NCBI RefSeq assembly: GCF_048544455.1
Contig: NC_133536.1
Span: 25,608,152-25,672,151 of the forward strand
From: Silene latifolia
Taxonomy: Eukaryota; Streptophyta; Magnoliopsida; Caryophyllales; Caryophyllaceae
DNA length: 64,000 nucleotides
Direction: 5' to 3'
Shown: one piece after another, positions 23,378-34,634 of the stretch
How positions within the stretch are numbered: the first letter of the stretch is position 1
Layout: the number at the start of each line of letters is the position of its first letter
Made by a program: the position numbers and the translations under genes
The notes under the pieces: generated by a model
The model's input: the letters and a program-made list of their open reading frames with translations, nothing else
Told to the model about the DNA's origin: nothing
Databases searched by the model: none

Positions 23378-24002
23378 CAACTATATATACGCATCTCTGA
23401 AAAAATCGGACTTATTTAATCGTGATTAGGGGCTAATCGCAATAAGGAGTATTCCGCAATTGATAACTTCTTGATGCCACGACCTTCTAATTAAGGGAAT
23501 CAATTATCGACACACATTTTAAGTACATAATTAATTCGATTGGAGAATCTGACTCCATGAGAGTACACAACAGAAACATAGTATTCCGCAATTGTTTAAG
23601 CAAATCGTACGATTGCATATATTGAAGCACGTTTAATTTTGCATATATAAACAATATTGTACGTATACTGGAATTCAATAAACTACGTGGAAACAACCTT
23701 TTATGGTAATATTCCGTATTTCAATTGATCAAAATATAATGCTGTATAATTACCTGGCTAATCAAATTTGCTACACCTTGATGAACTTGAAGACATTGAA
23801 ATTGTACAATTTCTTTCGAAAATACCCTAACTAAAAAATGAATTCTGAAACTTAAATTGCCCCCATTTCTCGTTCAAATCATCGCGGTCGACTTTAACTA
23901 GATGGAGCGAGAGGGGACGGGAAGTCTAGCAACCTAGAAATTTTTACAGAATACTTAAATTTTCAATTTAAGCATTTGTGTTACTCCAATTGAATTTTGA
24001 AC
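23378..24002. other. Intergenic DNA downstream of the WRKY gene
   Basis: No gene is seen. The right-hand part may hold the distal 3' untranslated region of the WRKY transcript. Confidence 0.5.
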
Positions 24003-24008
24003 TTTATT
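24003..24008 (-). terminator. Poly(A) signal of the WRKY gene
   Basis: AATAAA on the minus strand, about 77 bases after the WRKY stop codon, in a T-rich (minus A-rich) setting. A reasonable near-upstream polyadenylation element. Confidence 0.55.
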
Positions 24009-24084
24009 CAATTTGTCGACTTCATCGTCGATCCTAGCCAATTCGTAACATCTTGTAGAAGTACTAGCTCCATTGATTCGATCA

Positions 24085-26148
24085 TCAATCACTTGAACTT
24101 TGGTGTGCAAATCTCCCGGAAATAGCGGCGGCTAAAGCGGATGTGAAGGTGGGATCTTTAGTCAAGGAAGAAGCCATATGTTCGGCCAATAGCTTTTGGA
24201 ACTCGGCCGAGTTGAATTTGTTCATTTGAGTAGATGCATTGTTCAACATCTTTGAGGTCTCATTTGCTATTCCGTTAGGTGATGATGACTTGGGTTTGGT
24301 TAGGTCAAGAGTTACGGTTGGACCAGACTGGTTACTAGGTACCGAGCCAACGTTGAAGACCCGGCTTGAGCTGGATGTCGACTCTTGTGTTGGCGGTGCA
24401 TGATTGTGCTCACCTTCATATGTTGCAACTAGCATTGATTGGTCTTCTAGACTTCTTTGAACCTAAATCAAATACGGAGTAAATCGTAACATAAATTAGA
24501 ACATCTTTGAAAGAATTCATCTACTACAGGTGGGTAGCTGTTCAATACGCGAACATGACTTTATAATCATTTTTGAAAAATTGTTCGTGTGTTGTTTGAT
24601 GAATTGGTTTCAATAAGTTGGTAACCAACCTATTGAATATTATGAGTCGTTATAAATGTATTTTATGAATATGAGTAATGAACTGCACTCGTGTCTAAAT
24701 CGTCAAATTAAAGGGAATTTATATATACTAATAAGAACTTTATCAGGATTTTGGAACGTCGTCCTAATCTATACAATAACTTTGTAGAAACAACATAAGT
24801 TCATGCATTGAATCTCTTGCATAGGAAAATTAATTACCTTCTTCTTAACTGGGCAAGTAGGAGCAAATGAGCATTTGAAGTAAGCTCTAGGGCATGGGTT
24901 ATCTCTTGTCACTTTTTGACCATATTTCCTCCATTGATAACCATCCTTAAGTATCTACACAAACAACCACATTCGAAACATTTAGCAAATTTATTCGACT
25001 TAGAAAACGTAATTGAGTAACACAAATTCTCGTATAAGACGATCTAAATAGGCTAAGGTAAGGAACTTACAAGGTTTGAATCAGAAGCCTCGGTTCGAAC
25101 CGCAACCCTAGAGATCTTAGCTTTAATGGCTTCTTCTTTAATAGGTTTACCACATGAATCTTCTTCATCACTTGAGCTGCTTTCAACATTATTTCGTGCC
25201 GTCGTTGCGTTAATATTATTGTTAATAGCAACTGTTACATTTTCAACTTTTCTTTTCTTGATCGCATTGCCGACTTCATTACTTGAGGTTTTGCTCATGT
25301 AATCGGCCAACTGCCTCTTCAATTCGTTGTAATTCTCGCAAACTACCGTTAGCATTTCGGTTAATCTTTTGTTTTCCGCGTTTACCCTATTCAATTCTTC
25401 CAACAATGCTCCCGTCTGAAAATCAATCGTAAAACTACTTATATAAGACCGTCTTACAAATAAATCCGACACAAGAATAAGAACTACCCTTAATAAGAAC
25501 TACCCACGTACTCCAATCAAAGGCAAATAGATCTAAATTAATACTTTCTCCCTCCCAGTTATTTATTTATCTGTTTCTAACAAAAGGTAAATAAATGACT
25601 GTAAACGAGTATATTCTTTAAGTACATAAGCTATCACTTGATTCATGCCCACCCAATCAATGTTTCAAATATTATGTCAAAATCTCAAATCTAACCTCTT
25701 TGACTTTTGCTTCATATATAGATACAATCTACTAATTAACACAAAACAAGGCAATATCATTAGTGGAGCGGGGGGTTAGCAGGGGCGCTTGTCCCAGCTC
25801 GCAGACGGAAATTTCAAATTTCAAAGTTAAGTTAAAAATTTTCCAATTTTTTTTAGTTTCTATTAAATCATTAACCCGTTTGTCTCCACTGGACTCAATT
25901 TCTGGCTCTGTCACTGGCTAATATTGAAACAAAGCTAAGGGTTGAAAGTTGAAACATAGGAGTACCTCATTATTAAGCCAACTAGTTTTAGTAGCAACTT
26001 CATTAGAGCTAGTTTGGAGCTCCTCCACCTTTTTAACATGGCGAACTGGAGAATCGTCGAAAAGGCACAACGTACCACCATTGTTTGATTTGTTTCCATG
26101 AGTATGATCCAAGGAAGAAGATGAGCTTAGCCATGTTGAGTAATCCAT
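24085..26148 (-). CDS. WRKY40-like: WRKY transcription factor, group IIa (WRKY18/40/60 type)
   Basis: DNA-binding nuclear regulator; in Arabidopsis this group acts mainly in immune and abscisic-acid responses by binding W boxes. Four exons with GT-AG introns, all phase 0: 26148-25966 (61 codons), 25415-25071 (115), 24954-24838 (39), 24462-24085 (125 plus stop), giving 340 residues. Exon 2 encodes a leucine-rich coiled coil (about residues 64-100) and a KKRKVE nuclear signal. Exons 3-4 encode the WRKY domain: WRKYGQK, then zinc ligands C-X5-C-X23-H-X-H. The intron between VKKK and VQRS is the position typical of groups IIa/IIb. The leucine zipper plus this finger spacing identify group IIa. 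The gene looks intact; which of the three paralogues it matches cannot be settled here. Confidence 0.95.
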
Positions 26149-26182
26149 AATATTCTACGTAGAATTATCTTCTTTTGTTATG

Positions 26183-26194
26183 TATATATATATA
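26183..26194 (-). promoter_or_regulatory. TATA box of the WRKY gene
   Basis: TATATATATATA, 35-46 bases upstream of the start codon at 26148. This would place transcription start only about 5-20 bases before the ATG, so the true start may use another element. Confidence 0.5.
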
Positions 26195-26256
26195 GCAAAA
26201 AACAAGTCTTCCAAATTATTGAAGTTCCTTAAAGATGAAGTTTATAAGAAAGATTT

Positions 26257-26262
26257 AGTCAA
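26257..26262 (-). promoter_or_regulatory. W box upstream of the WRKY gene
   Basis: TTGACT on the minus strand, about 110 bases before the start codon. Group IIa WRKY genes are commonly regulated by WRKY proteins through such sites; function here is inferred. Confidence 0.45.
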
Positions 26263-26793
26263 ATATCGTGAACCAGCTGAAGAAATCATATATATAGAGG
26301 TCATAGATAAGATAAGGCAGCTAAGCTATTTGTCATGTATACACTTGCAGGTGCACGAAAGTAACAGGAAGGAAGAATTCATTAAACATTATTATTTTAT
26401 TTAGTTATAAACTTTATATTATAGTATACAATATAATTTTCATTTTATTATGCATGTTTGATGTGAAGCTGGCAGTTGTCGTACATTAGGTTGGACCTAC
26501 ATTTTATTTATTATTTGATGTTGAATAATATGTGTAGAACAATAGAACATGTGTTCGTGCGGTGATAATTATTTAAGTGTAAAATGGAAATATTATTATA
26601 GCACAAATTTTCATTTCGGATATATTCGATTTAAACTTACGATGAGTTAAGTAGTTGAAATAAAACAAAAGCAGAATGCATGGAAAAAGGTAACATATTT
26701 ATCTTTTATACATACGTGTGATAATACTTGATCTGTTTTAATATTAAGCCGGATATATCTGTCTGTAATAATTGTCAATATAGTGGGTTGAAG

Positions 26794-26917
26794 GGTCAAA
26801 CACAAGAGTCAAGGTCGGCTGATGTATAGGTGAGAAAAGGTAGATATTCTTTTTTTACATTTAGCTAAAGTTTAAAAATATTGAAAAGGAGAAATATAAA
26901 AGAGAAGTCAAGGTCAA
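26794..26917 (-). promoter_or_regulatory. W-box cluster upstream of the WRKY gene
   Basis: Four TTGACY sites within 124 bases on the minus strand: TTGACC (26794-26799), TTGACT (26807-26812), TTGACT (26906-26911) and TTGACC (26912-26917). They lie about 650-770 bases upstream of the start codon. Clustered W boxes are typical of auto- or cross-regulated WRKY promoters. Confidence 0.5.
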
Positions 26918-27219
26918 GCAAACACGTCGCATACGCGAAATGATGAATTGAAGAGACCTAATTTGGTTGTATTGATGGGGATGTGTAGTAAAGTTGGATG
27001 TATTTAGAACAAGTGAAGATTGGTCCATTAGTTGTCTTTGTCCCACTTTGATTTAAGACACTATTTTACATTCGTTGAATTAGAGGGACGGAGGGAGTAT
27101 TTGTATTCCGTAGCTATAATTGATTATACTTTTCGTATTATTATTGCATTGTCGAGGATTTGAAATGGCTAGATAAGCGAAGAGAAAAATTTTATGCAAC
27201 TAATTATTTGTATAACTAA
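26918..27219. other. Intergenic DNA with a Stowaway fragment
   Basis: No gene. A single Stowaway right end, GAGGGACGGAGGGAGTA, finishes near 27100; its left partner is missing or degraded. Confidence 0.5.
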
Positions 27220-28040
27220 GGGTTTTTTTTGTGAAACACAATCTTTAAAAAACTTTTTTTTCCAAACACCACCTTTAAAAAAAAAGTTTGTCAAACACAA
27301 TCTTTAATAATTTTTTTTTTGTCAAACACGACTTTTTGGTACAACTTGAATGGGATGACTTTCATCTATATTTTGAGATAAGAAAACGGTCGGTTTGACG
27401 TGTTCTTGGACTTGTTGGAAAGGTGGGAGTACAGAATTTCTAGGAGTTGTCAACACAGTGGCTAAAGGTGGCCTTATGTGGGATCAATTGGTGCGTAAAG
27501 TAAGGTTGGTCAAAGAAAGGGTTAGAAGTTTGGGTTTACAGTGGGTTGTTAGAGGGGTTTTCGAGGGTCTTTTAATGGGGTTATGATGTTTTGTTTAGTC
27601 TGAAATTTGGTAGGTAGATTGAAGAGAGTGCAAGGTATATCGTAGTTGCGTTGTTTGTGGTGTCCGTTGGTTGTAAGTGGTGGTTCAGGGGAGTGAATTG
27701 ACCCACGGAAAAATTCTACTTTAACTTACATCAACTCCATGTGACCAGCCTTACTTTATACACCAATCTACCCCTTATAAGACCATCTTTGACCACCGTG
27801 TTGACAACCGCTGGAAAGTCTGTACTCCCACCTTTCCAACGAGTTCAAAAACACCTCAAACCGATCTTATTTGCTATCTCAAACATCAACTGAAAGTCAT
27901 CCCATTACAAGTGCTCAAACTTTGGCCAAAATGTTGTGTTTGACAAAAATGTTTTATTAAAGGTTGTGTTTGACAAACGTTTTTTAAAGGTGGAATTTGG
28001 AAAAAAAAGTTTTTTAAAGGTTGTGTTTGACAAAAAACCG
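27220..28040. mobile_element. Mutator-like MITE with long inverted repeats
   Basis: A perfect 9-bp duplication TATAACTAA (27211-27219, 28041-28049). The inverted repeats extend for roughly 220 bp. The outer part has GTGAAACACAATCTTTAAA against TTTAAAGGTTGTGTTTGAC; the inner part has GGAAAGGTGGGAGTACAG against CTGTACTCCCACCTTTCC. A unique core of about 370 bp lies between, with no transposase. Long TIRs with 9-bp duplications are diagnostic of MULE-type elements. Confidence 0.88.
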
Positions 28041-28150
28041 TATAACTAACTAGAGTTCGAGAAATTTGCGTAAACCGAATAAATTAAAGAACAAGAAATT
28101 TGCTAGATACTTGAGCTCTAGTTAGCAAAACTAACTCACAATTAGCTTAA

Positions 28151-28528
28151 GGCGCTGTTTGGTAAACAGCATATTTGCCAAATTTTAGCATATTCAAGGC
28201 TTTTAGCATGTTTGACCAATCAATATGCTAATTTTAGTGTTTGGTAAAAAGCATATTGAAACAGCATATTTGGGGTCAATGTCTTTTTTTACAATATCTT
28301 CTTTTACCCCAAAGATATTGGTTAGCATATTGTAAAATAGGAAATTTTTCTCCATTTTACAAAGAAAACTAACAATCTACTAATCGTAATCTGTCAATTA
28401 CCAAACACTCAAATCAATTCTGCTAATTATAATATGCTAGTCAAACCTTCTGATAAAATCTGCCATTTATAATTTGTTTTTGCAATCTGCTTATGCTGAA
28501 ATTAATCCGCCGTTTACCAAACAGGGCC
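28151..28528. mobile_element. Tourist-type (PIF/Harbinger) MITE
   Basis: Termini GGCGCTGTTTGGTAAAC and, reverse-complemented, GGCCCTGTTTGGTAAAC, flanked by TAA on both sides (28148-28150, 28529-28531). The interior is AT-rich with repeated AGCATATT words in both orientations. Non-coding. Confidence 0.82.
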
Positions 28529-28599
28529 TAAATATGAAAAACTAACCGAAAGTTTAAAAAATAGTCGAAAACTCTTAAATTAGAGTCGATAAACCAGCT

Positions 28600-29250
28600 G
28601 ATATTATTACATATGTGTTTGGCAAAGTAGCTGAAATATTAGCCAATATCTAATAAAATGACATAACGGTCATGATTTTATTATTGTTATCATAATTGAA
28701 TAATAAAAAAGAAAGACAAAATATTTTTTAGCTAGATATTATTCCTTATTACATTGTATTCTAAAGTTTTGTTTGGTTAAACTAGTTGAAAATTAACTTA
28801 AACCGAAAAAAGGTAGCTTCAAGCTAAACAGAAAAAGGTAGCTTCAAGCTGAACAACTAGCTAATAGCTGAAAATGTAGTTGAAAATTAAGAGCTATAAT
28901 TAAAAAGTTTGGTAGGCTAGTTAATACTTCGTATATTGAGTTTAAGTTAGCTTATTTCTTCTTACATGCAACTCTAAGTAGGATTTTACTTCAGTTAACT
29001 TATTTGGTTATATAAGTTACGGAGTACTAGTCAACCACTTGTAAAAAATTTAGCTAGTTGAAATATTGGTCAAATATGCTACTTTGCTCAAATAATCTAA
29101 TTAAAGTGACTTGCCAAACAGAGCCTAAGTAGTATTTTTTTTTTCAATTAGCTTATTTGCTAAATAATCTACTAGTCAAACACGTGCGCAAAAATAAGAT
29201 AATTGAAATTTTGGTCAAATAACCTAGTTGACATTACGTGTCAAACAAAG
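28600..29250. repeat. Degraded MITE-like AT-rich repeats
   Basis: Repeated phrases GTTTGGCAAAGTAGCTGA, GGTAGCTTCAAGCT (twice near 28815-28850), TGCCAAACAGAGCCTAAG and GTCAAACAAAGC. These are typical of old small DNA transposons. I could not pair termini with confidence. Similar phrases occur at 2440-2800. Confidence 0.45.
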
Positions 29251-29333
29251 CTTTAACAAATGAAATTAGCAAATTGAATCAATAATATAGCTAGTCTAGC
29301 TAAACATAATCATTCATCACAAATTCTCATTGA

Positions 29334-29505
29334 AGATATGACATATCCGTCACAAGCTTGTGACGGATACCATTTTACCTCACAATGTCCCCACTTTTTC
29401 TTTCTCTGCAACACTATTTATGTGGTCCCCTTTCTCCAATAACCCATTTTGTTACCATTTTATCTCACAAAATATCCGCCGCAAATGGTAACCCGTCACA
29501 AGGAA
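29334..29505. mobile_element. MITE-like foldback with CCGTCACAAG motifs
   Basis: TTCTCATTGAAGATATGACA is followed by CCGTCACAAGCTTGTGACGG near the left end, with CCCGTCACAAGGAAGACC at the right. The layout resembles the 657-931 family with a different motif. The ends are not securely placed. Confidence 0.45.
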
Positions 29506-30558
29506 GACCAATTAATCATTCATTTTAACAAGAGGCCGGTTTTCATATGTATGTAAATGATAGGTCACAAAATTACAACGAAATTTGACTAATTCGAACA
29601 ACGCAGAAATCGTCATATTACTAGCATAAATCATCCCTATTTCATACACATTGTTAATTAGTGGCTTAATTATTTCTATGTGAACATATCAACAAATTTA
29701 AAAAATAGTGTAATAAAAAATAAACGTGTTTTGTTTATTTTTTTAATTAATCATACCACCTCTTCATGATCATAAGAAGGCCATAAAACGGTGGGAAGAT
29801 AGATCATTAAGACTGAATTGGTCAGATAGAGCAAATGAGGGAGAGAAGCTTAAGAAGGATACGTGGAGATTTGGAGCAGAATTGACCAACATATTAATAA
29901 GATTTAATCCAAATGAATGAGTTTAAGATGTCAACGTGTTTTACTTGTTCATGCAAAAGAGAGTAGGTAGTGTTTAAAAATGCAGAATTAATTATTTTCA
30001 TAATTTTAGTTATAAAAAAACAAAATGTGAATTTAATTCAAAATCCAGGAGATCACGAAAAATTCGATTTCGAATTTAAGTTTCTTATGGTGTTTGAAAA
30101 ATCTATGGACTTCGCGGGCTCGGGTACGGGTTGAGTTTTTCTATAGTTTTTTCATGGTTAAAAATTTATTGACTTATTATGACGAAAAATATTAACTATT
30201 GGAAAGAAATTCATAAATAAAATTATTGAAATTTGCATCAGGAAAAAAGGAATCAGATAGTGATGCAGTTGAAATGACGACTATAACCCCAAATTTAACT
30301 AGGTTGAAAATTGAAATTGATAAGGAATTCACTTCAATTCCGATTCCAAATAAATTTTAGGTTCCCTAAACGCTCAAAATATCTCAATTACGGTATGTAA
30401 ATCCAATTCTTCATTCCAAACCATGCCATGTAATTATGATAGTATTAACAATATTTAATGTTTTGATATTTACAGAAAGTAAATTATGGAAAATTTAATC
30501 AAAATTTCGAAATTACAATTTTTATGTCACGTTTTCAAACTTCTTACATTCTATTATA
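29506..30558. other. Intergenic DNA, no gene seen
   Basis: AT-rich sequence, no recognisable protein and no clear element termini. Confidence 0.5.
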
Positions 30559-30648
30559 CTCCCTCTGTTCCGGTGATATCTTTACATTTTCTTTATTTTG
30601 TGAGGGAGAAATAAAACAAGCGTAAACATATCACTAAGACGGAGGGAG
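30559..30648. mobile_element. Stowaway MITE, 90-bp family
   Basis: CTCCCTCTGTTCC at the left, its partner GACGGAGGGAG at the right, TA on both sides. The interior has TTACATTTTCTTTATTTTGTG against GAAATAAAACAAGCGTAAA. Same family as 43639-43728. Confidence 0.9.
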
Positions 30649-30689
30649 TAGTTCTTTTTTCAAAGTTACTCCCTTTTCTAAGGACTTTT

Positions 30690-31723
30690 GATTAGAAATT
30701 GATAACAAGTTCTTACTGGGCCTCGATGTTTGTCCTCCCAAAGGGCATCATTAAGAGCATAGAAGCCATCTGTAGAAACTTTCTATGGGATAATGGTACA
30801 GAATATAGGAGGGTCCCTTTAGTGGCTTGGGACAAAATATGTAAGCCTAAGGAAGAAGGAGGATTAGGTCTGAAGAATCAGGAGGTGTGGAACAAAGCAA
30901 TGGTGGGACGTCTGGTGAACTGGGTTGCAGAGAAGAGAGACTCTATATGGGTGCAGTGGGTACAATGTAATTACCTTAGAGGGAGGGACTGGTTTGAGTA
31001 CAATCCCTCAACTAACTCTAGCTGGGTTTGGAGGAGGATTTGTAAGGTTAAGCAAGACTTGGCTCAGGGTTTTGTGGATGGGGTGTGGGTGGTTCAACCC
31101 ACGGGATACACTCCTAGTGGCTGCTATGAGTGGCTCAGGGAAGCTAATCCACCTACTTGCTGGAGTAAGGTTGTGTGGAACAGTTGGGCACTCCCTAAGC
31201 ATCAGTTCATGGGTTGGTTAGTGGCACATGAAGCTCTAAATACGGTGGATAAGCTGATAACTTATGGGATGGATGTTGATGCTTGCTGTACTTTATGTGG
31301 CCAAGCTGATGAGTCCTTGGCTCATCTGTTCTTTGATTGCCAGTACAGCAGACGTGTGATGTTGGCAATGCAGCAGATCACTGGGTGTAGCTTTCCTATG
31401 GCAATTGATCTCACGTGGTGGGCTAACAGAGGAGGCACAGTTGTCCAGAAAGGAGTTCAGATTGCCTTGTTCTTGGGGGCACTATATGCTATCTGGTTCC
31501 AGAGGAACAAATGCAGGAATGATATGGTCTTAATGCACCCTCGACAGGTTGTTTTGCAACTAAATGATAGCATGAAGGCTAGAGTTAGAGGAAGAGGGAG
31601 GGAGAATTTGAGTGCTAATGATGTATCTTGGCTATGCCATAAGAACCTTATGTAATTAAGGATTTGCCTTTCATGTAAATCCTTTATTTTTGATATATAT
31701 ACTCACATTTTATCAAAAAAAAA
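30690..31723 (+). mobile_element. 5'-truncated LINE, 3' end of ORF2
   Basis: The coding remnant is followed by a 3' UTR ending CACATTTTATC and an A10 tail at about 31714-31723. The 3' end resembles that of the LINE at 6604-8736 (TATATATA...CACATTYTA), so they are related families. A possible, weak target duplication is ATTAGAAATTGA against ATTAGAATGAAA. Confidence 0.85.
30699..31655 (+). pseudogene. LINE ORF2 C-terminal fragment (zf-RVT region)
   Basis: 318 uninterrupted codons beginning inside the post-polymerase region of ORF2 (ICRNFLWDNGTEYRRVPLVAW) and continuing into the zf-RVT domain with PKHQFMGWLV and CTLCGQADESLAHLFFDC, a C-X2-C...H...C pattern. The reverse transcriptase itself is missing, so the fragment cannot move itself. 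It has no internal stop, which suggests a fairly recent insertion. Confidence 0.88.
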
Positions 31724-31894
31724 AGAATTAGAATGAAAATACAAAATTGCGGTTGTGATAAAATTAATATTTCGTCGTCTTAAGATCTTTGCCATATTTT
31801 GTCTATTGTATAGTTTCCTCATAGTTTCCGTCTTTCCTATAATTGTGATTATTGTATTTTCCTTATTGCTATGTAATCTTTGTATCTAGGCTAG

Positions 31895-33911
31895 CACTAC
31901 TACAAATCCAGGCAACTACAACGCCCCTTTAACAACGATTATTCACGAAAATCACAATAGACGTTGTAGAATGTATGGCGCAAATTTTACTAAAATCAAT
32001 TACAACGGGTATGGTTATAAAAACCGTTGTTATTCGTTTTATCAACGGGTCACACATGCACAACCGTTGTTAATAATTTGGCGCAAAATTGGCGCAAAGT
32101 TAGTGAAAAGTAATCACAACGGTTATTTTTGAAACCTGTTGTTAAAACTTATTTAACAACGGGTGTTTTCTACAACCGTTGTTAAAACATATTTCACAAC
32201 GGTTGTTGTTTAATAACCGTTGTCAATACCTTCCATACTATAAACCACGCAAACACAAGTCTGCTGCAGCCACAAAACACAAACCCAGCAGCAGCCAAAC
32301 ACAAACACAAAACACACACTTTCTCATCGTCTCTTTCTCTCTTTCTCATCGTCGCTTTATCTTCTCGCCGTCACTGTTGATTTCATCGTCTCTTTACGTA
32401 CGTTCTGTCATTATCAGGTTTGTTTCATCGTCATTATTTTATTTTTCTAATTATTTCATTTCCATGTATGTGTTTTTATCGACCATTAGGTTCCGTTCAG
32501 CATCTGCTAATTGTTTCATTTCCATGTATGTGTTTCTAATTATTTCATTTCCATCTTCTTTGGCGTCCTTCAGTACGGATCGAGCATAGTAAGAGTCTTA
32601 AGGATGATATATCATTCTTTTTGTTGGAGTTTGGAGTTTGTTTTGAAAGATTAAGGAGAGGGTTAATTTATTTGGAGTTTGTTTTAGCAGTTAGGGTTTG
32701 GAGAATATATTGAGATAATGGAAATGCATGTTAGTTGAGATAATGCAATGTATTTATACTAAGCAATGTGTGGGTTGAGTTGTTTTTTAATTAATATATA
32801 TATTAGGAAGTTGTGCCATAATCAGCATCATCATATCTCTCAATGCTGCTTCAAATCTTATTGGACAGTGATGGCAGTAATAATCTGGATCTTGATGATG
32901 ACTGATAGATCTATGGAGTTGAAAAAATGGAAGCAAATCAAACAAGCATAACTCAACACTTTCAAAATGATCATTTCATTTAATTTTAAACCAAATACAT
33001 TACAACAATTATCAGAAATCAAAAGATGTATAATAAGCCGGAACAACCCCGGTTAAGCGTAAAAAGCGCTTCTCAACCTGCCACCAATCACGCCACTCTG
33101 GTATACCGCTAACTTCCGGGTCATTGGATTCATATTTTGCAATACCAGATTGAATATATGCAAGGACACGACTTGCATGTGGAGATAAGGTTGGAAGAGT
33201 ACAACTCAACATATCTCTGGTCAGCCCAAGTTGCGAGTAACAGGCCGACGAGGGTATGAAGATGATGATGATGATGAGGCTTTGTTGACAAGCCGGACTG
33301 CTTCACGCCTCTTAATCCAATAATTCCGTTGATGTTCAAGGGATGCTTTGATTAATGGGTGTTGATCGGCGGGAAGCCCGGCGAGAACCTTCCCATCATC
33401 TTCAATCGTTTGTGTAAGGCATTCTTCGTTGTTGATAAAATTAGGGTTCATTGCCATGTTGTTTCAATTAATGAATGTTAGTAAAGGATGCTTTAATATT
33501 TATAGCTAGTCACATTTATAAGTTTTTTCAAAACCGTGGGTAATTAATTTAAGGGATATTCTGCATGCATCGGAATTCAAACGGGCCGTAATTATACATG
33601 CATCTAGTAATATTTTTTTTTTTATTTTTTAAGAAAAAACAACAACGGTTATTTACAAACAACCCGTTGTCGTTATATATAACAACGGTTTTGTATATTC
33701 AAACCCGTTGTTATAACTTTCCCCCCAAAATTGAGTCACACTTTCCACAACGGGTTTTTATACTTAAAACCGTTGTTAATATTTTTCACAACGGTTTCCT
33801 TAAGAAAACCAACCGTTGTTAAAACCTTTTACAACGGACGCTTTAACAACGTCCGCTTTTTTATATAACAACGGTTTTTGACCGTTGTTATAGCCTGTAT
33901 CTGTAGTAGTG
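31895..33911. mobile_element. CACTA (En/Spm) non-autonomous element with gene-like fragments
   Basis: CACTACTACAAATCCAGGC at the left and GCCTGTATCTGTAGTAGTG at the right, with a TAG duplication (31892-31894, 33912-33914). Subterminal AACCGTTGT/ACAACGGTT words are repeated in both orientations within about 350 bp of each end, as expected for transposase-binding repeats. No transposase is seen. The interior carries a leader-like segment with a possible intron on plus (about 32250-32600) and protein-like frames on minus (33012-33457). Confidence 0.92.
33012..33457 (-). pseudogene. Hypothetical captured gene fragment inside the CACTA element
   Basis: Two adjoining minus-strand frames: 33457-33221 (78 codons, starting MAMNPNFINNEE, with a serine run) and 33212-33012 (66 codons, with EWRDWWQVEKRFLRLTG). 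They are in different frames and abut within 10 bases, so a frameshift or small intron may separate parts of one protein. Composition and the lack of internal stops look protein-like. I do not recognise the family; it is not a transposase motif that I can name. Confidence 0.4.
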
Positions 33912-34003
33912 TAGCTTTCTTATTTGTCAAGTTTTGTACTTTGTATAAATACCTTGTCTCTACATTAATAATATTCAAGCTTTTCCAATCTTATATGGTA
34001 TAT

Positions 34004-34015
34004 TGGTATCAGAGC
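34004..34015 (+). other. Primer-binding site of the copia element
   Basis: TGGTATCAGAGC, complementary to initiator methionine tRNA, just inside the LTR. A TATAAAT box lies at 33944-33950 in the LTR. Confidence 0.85.
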
Positions 34016-34066
34016 CTCACGATTGCAAAATATCCCCTTTCGTCCCTTGTTTTTCTCCACGATTTT

Positions 34067-34634
34067 ATGGCCCCTCACGATCAAATAATCCCCAACGTCG
34101 ATGATCCTTTTACCCCTTTCATCCTTGTCAATTTCACAAGCTGCGATAAGTTTATCCCTCTCACATATCTCTCATGCATGGAAAATTCTAATCAAATCTC
34201 TCTTAATCGGATATGATTCCCTCAAATACCTCGATGGCACGTACCCTTGCCCACCCGAAACCATTAAAAACACTACAACAAATAAAGTTAAGACAAACCC
34301 AAAGTTCCTGAATTGGAAACGCCAAGACAAGTTGCCTTTTGGCGCTCTTGTTGGAACCATATCACTCGATATCTCTGCCCTCATCATCCAAGCTGCCTCC
34401 ACCCATAAAGCATGGACTACCCTTGCCAAGACCTATGCAAATCCCTCCCGTGGCCACATCCTACAACTCAAAGACCGCCTTGACCACATCTCTAAAGGTG
34501 ACAACTCCATCATCGAATATATGCAATCTATTAAAGTTTGCACCGACAAACGCTCCCCTCTTAGAAAGCCCATGGACTCCAAAGATATAATCGCCAAAGT
34601 CCTCAAAGGCCTTGACCTCAAAACCTATCGTCCC
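34067..34634 (+). pseudogene. Copia gag, 5' part
   Basis: Starts at ATG 34067 (MAPHDQIIPN) and changes frame between about 34140 and 34190, then runs to the insertion point. It has the copia gag features FLNWKRQDKLPFGALVGTIS, TLAKTYANPSRGHILQLKD and IIAKVLKGLD. The coding sequence breaks exactly at the GTCCC target of the 7.9-kb element and resumes on the other side. Confidence 0.82.
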
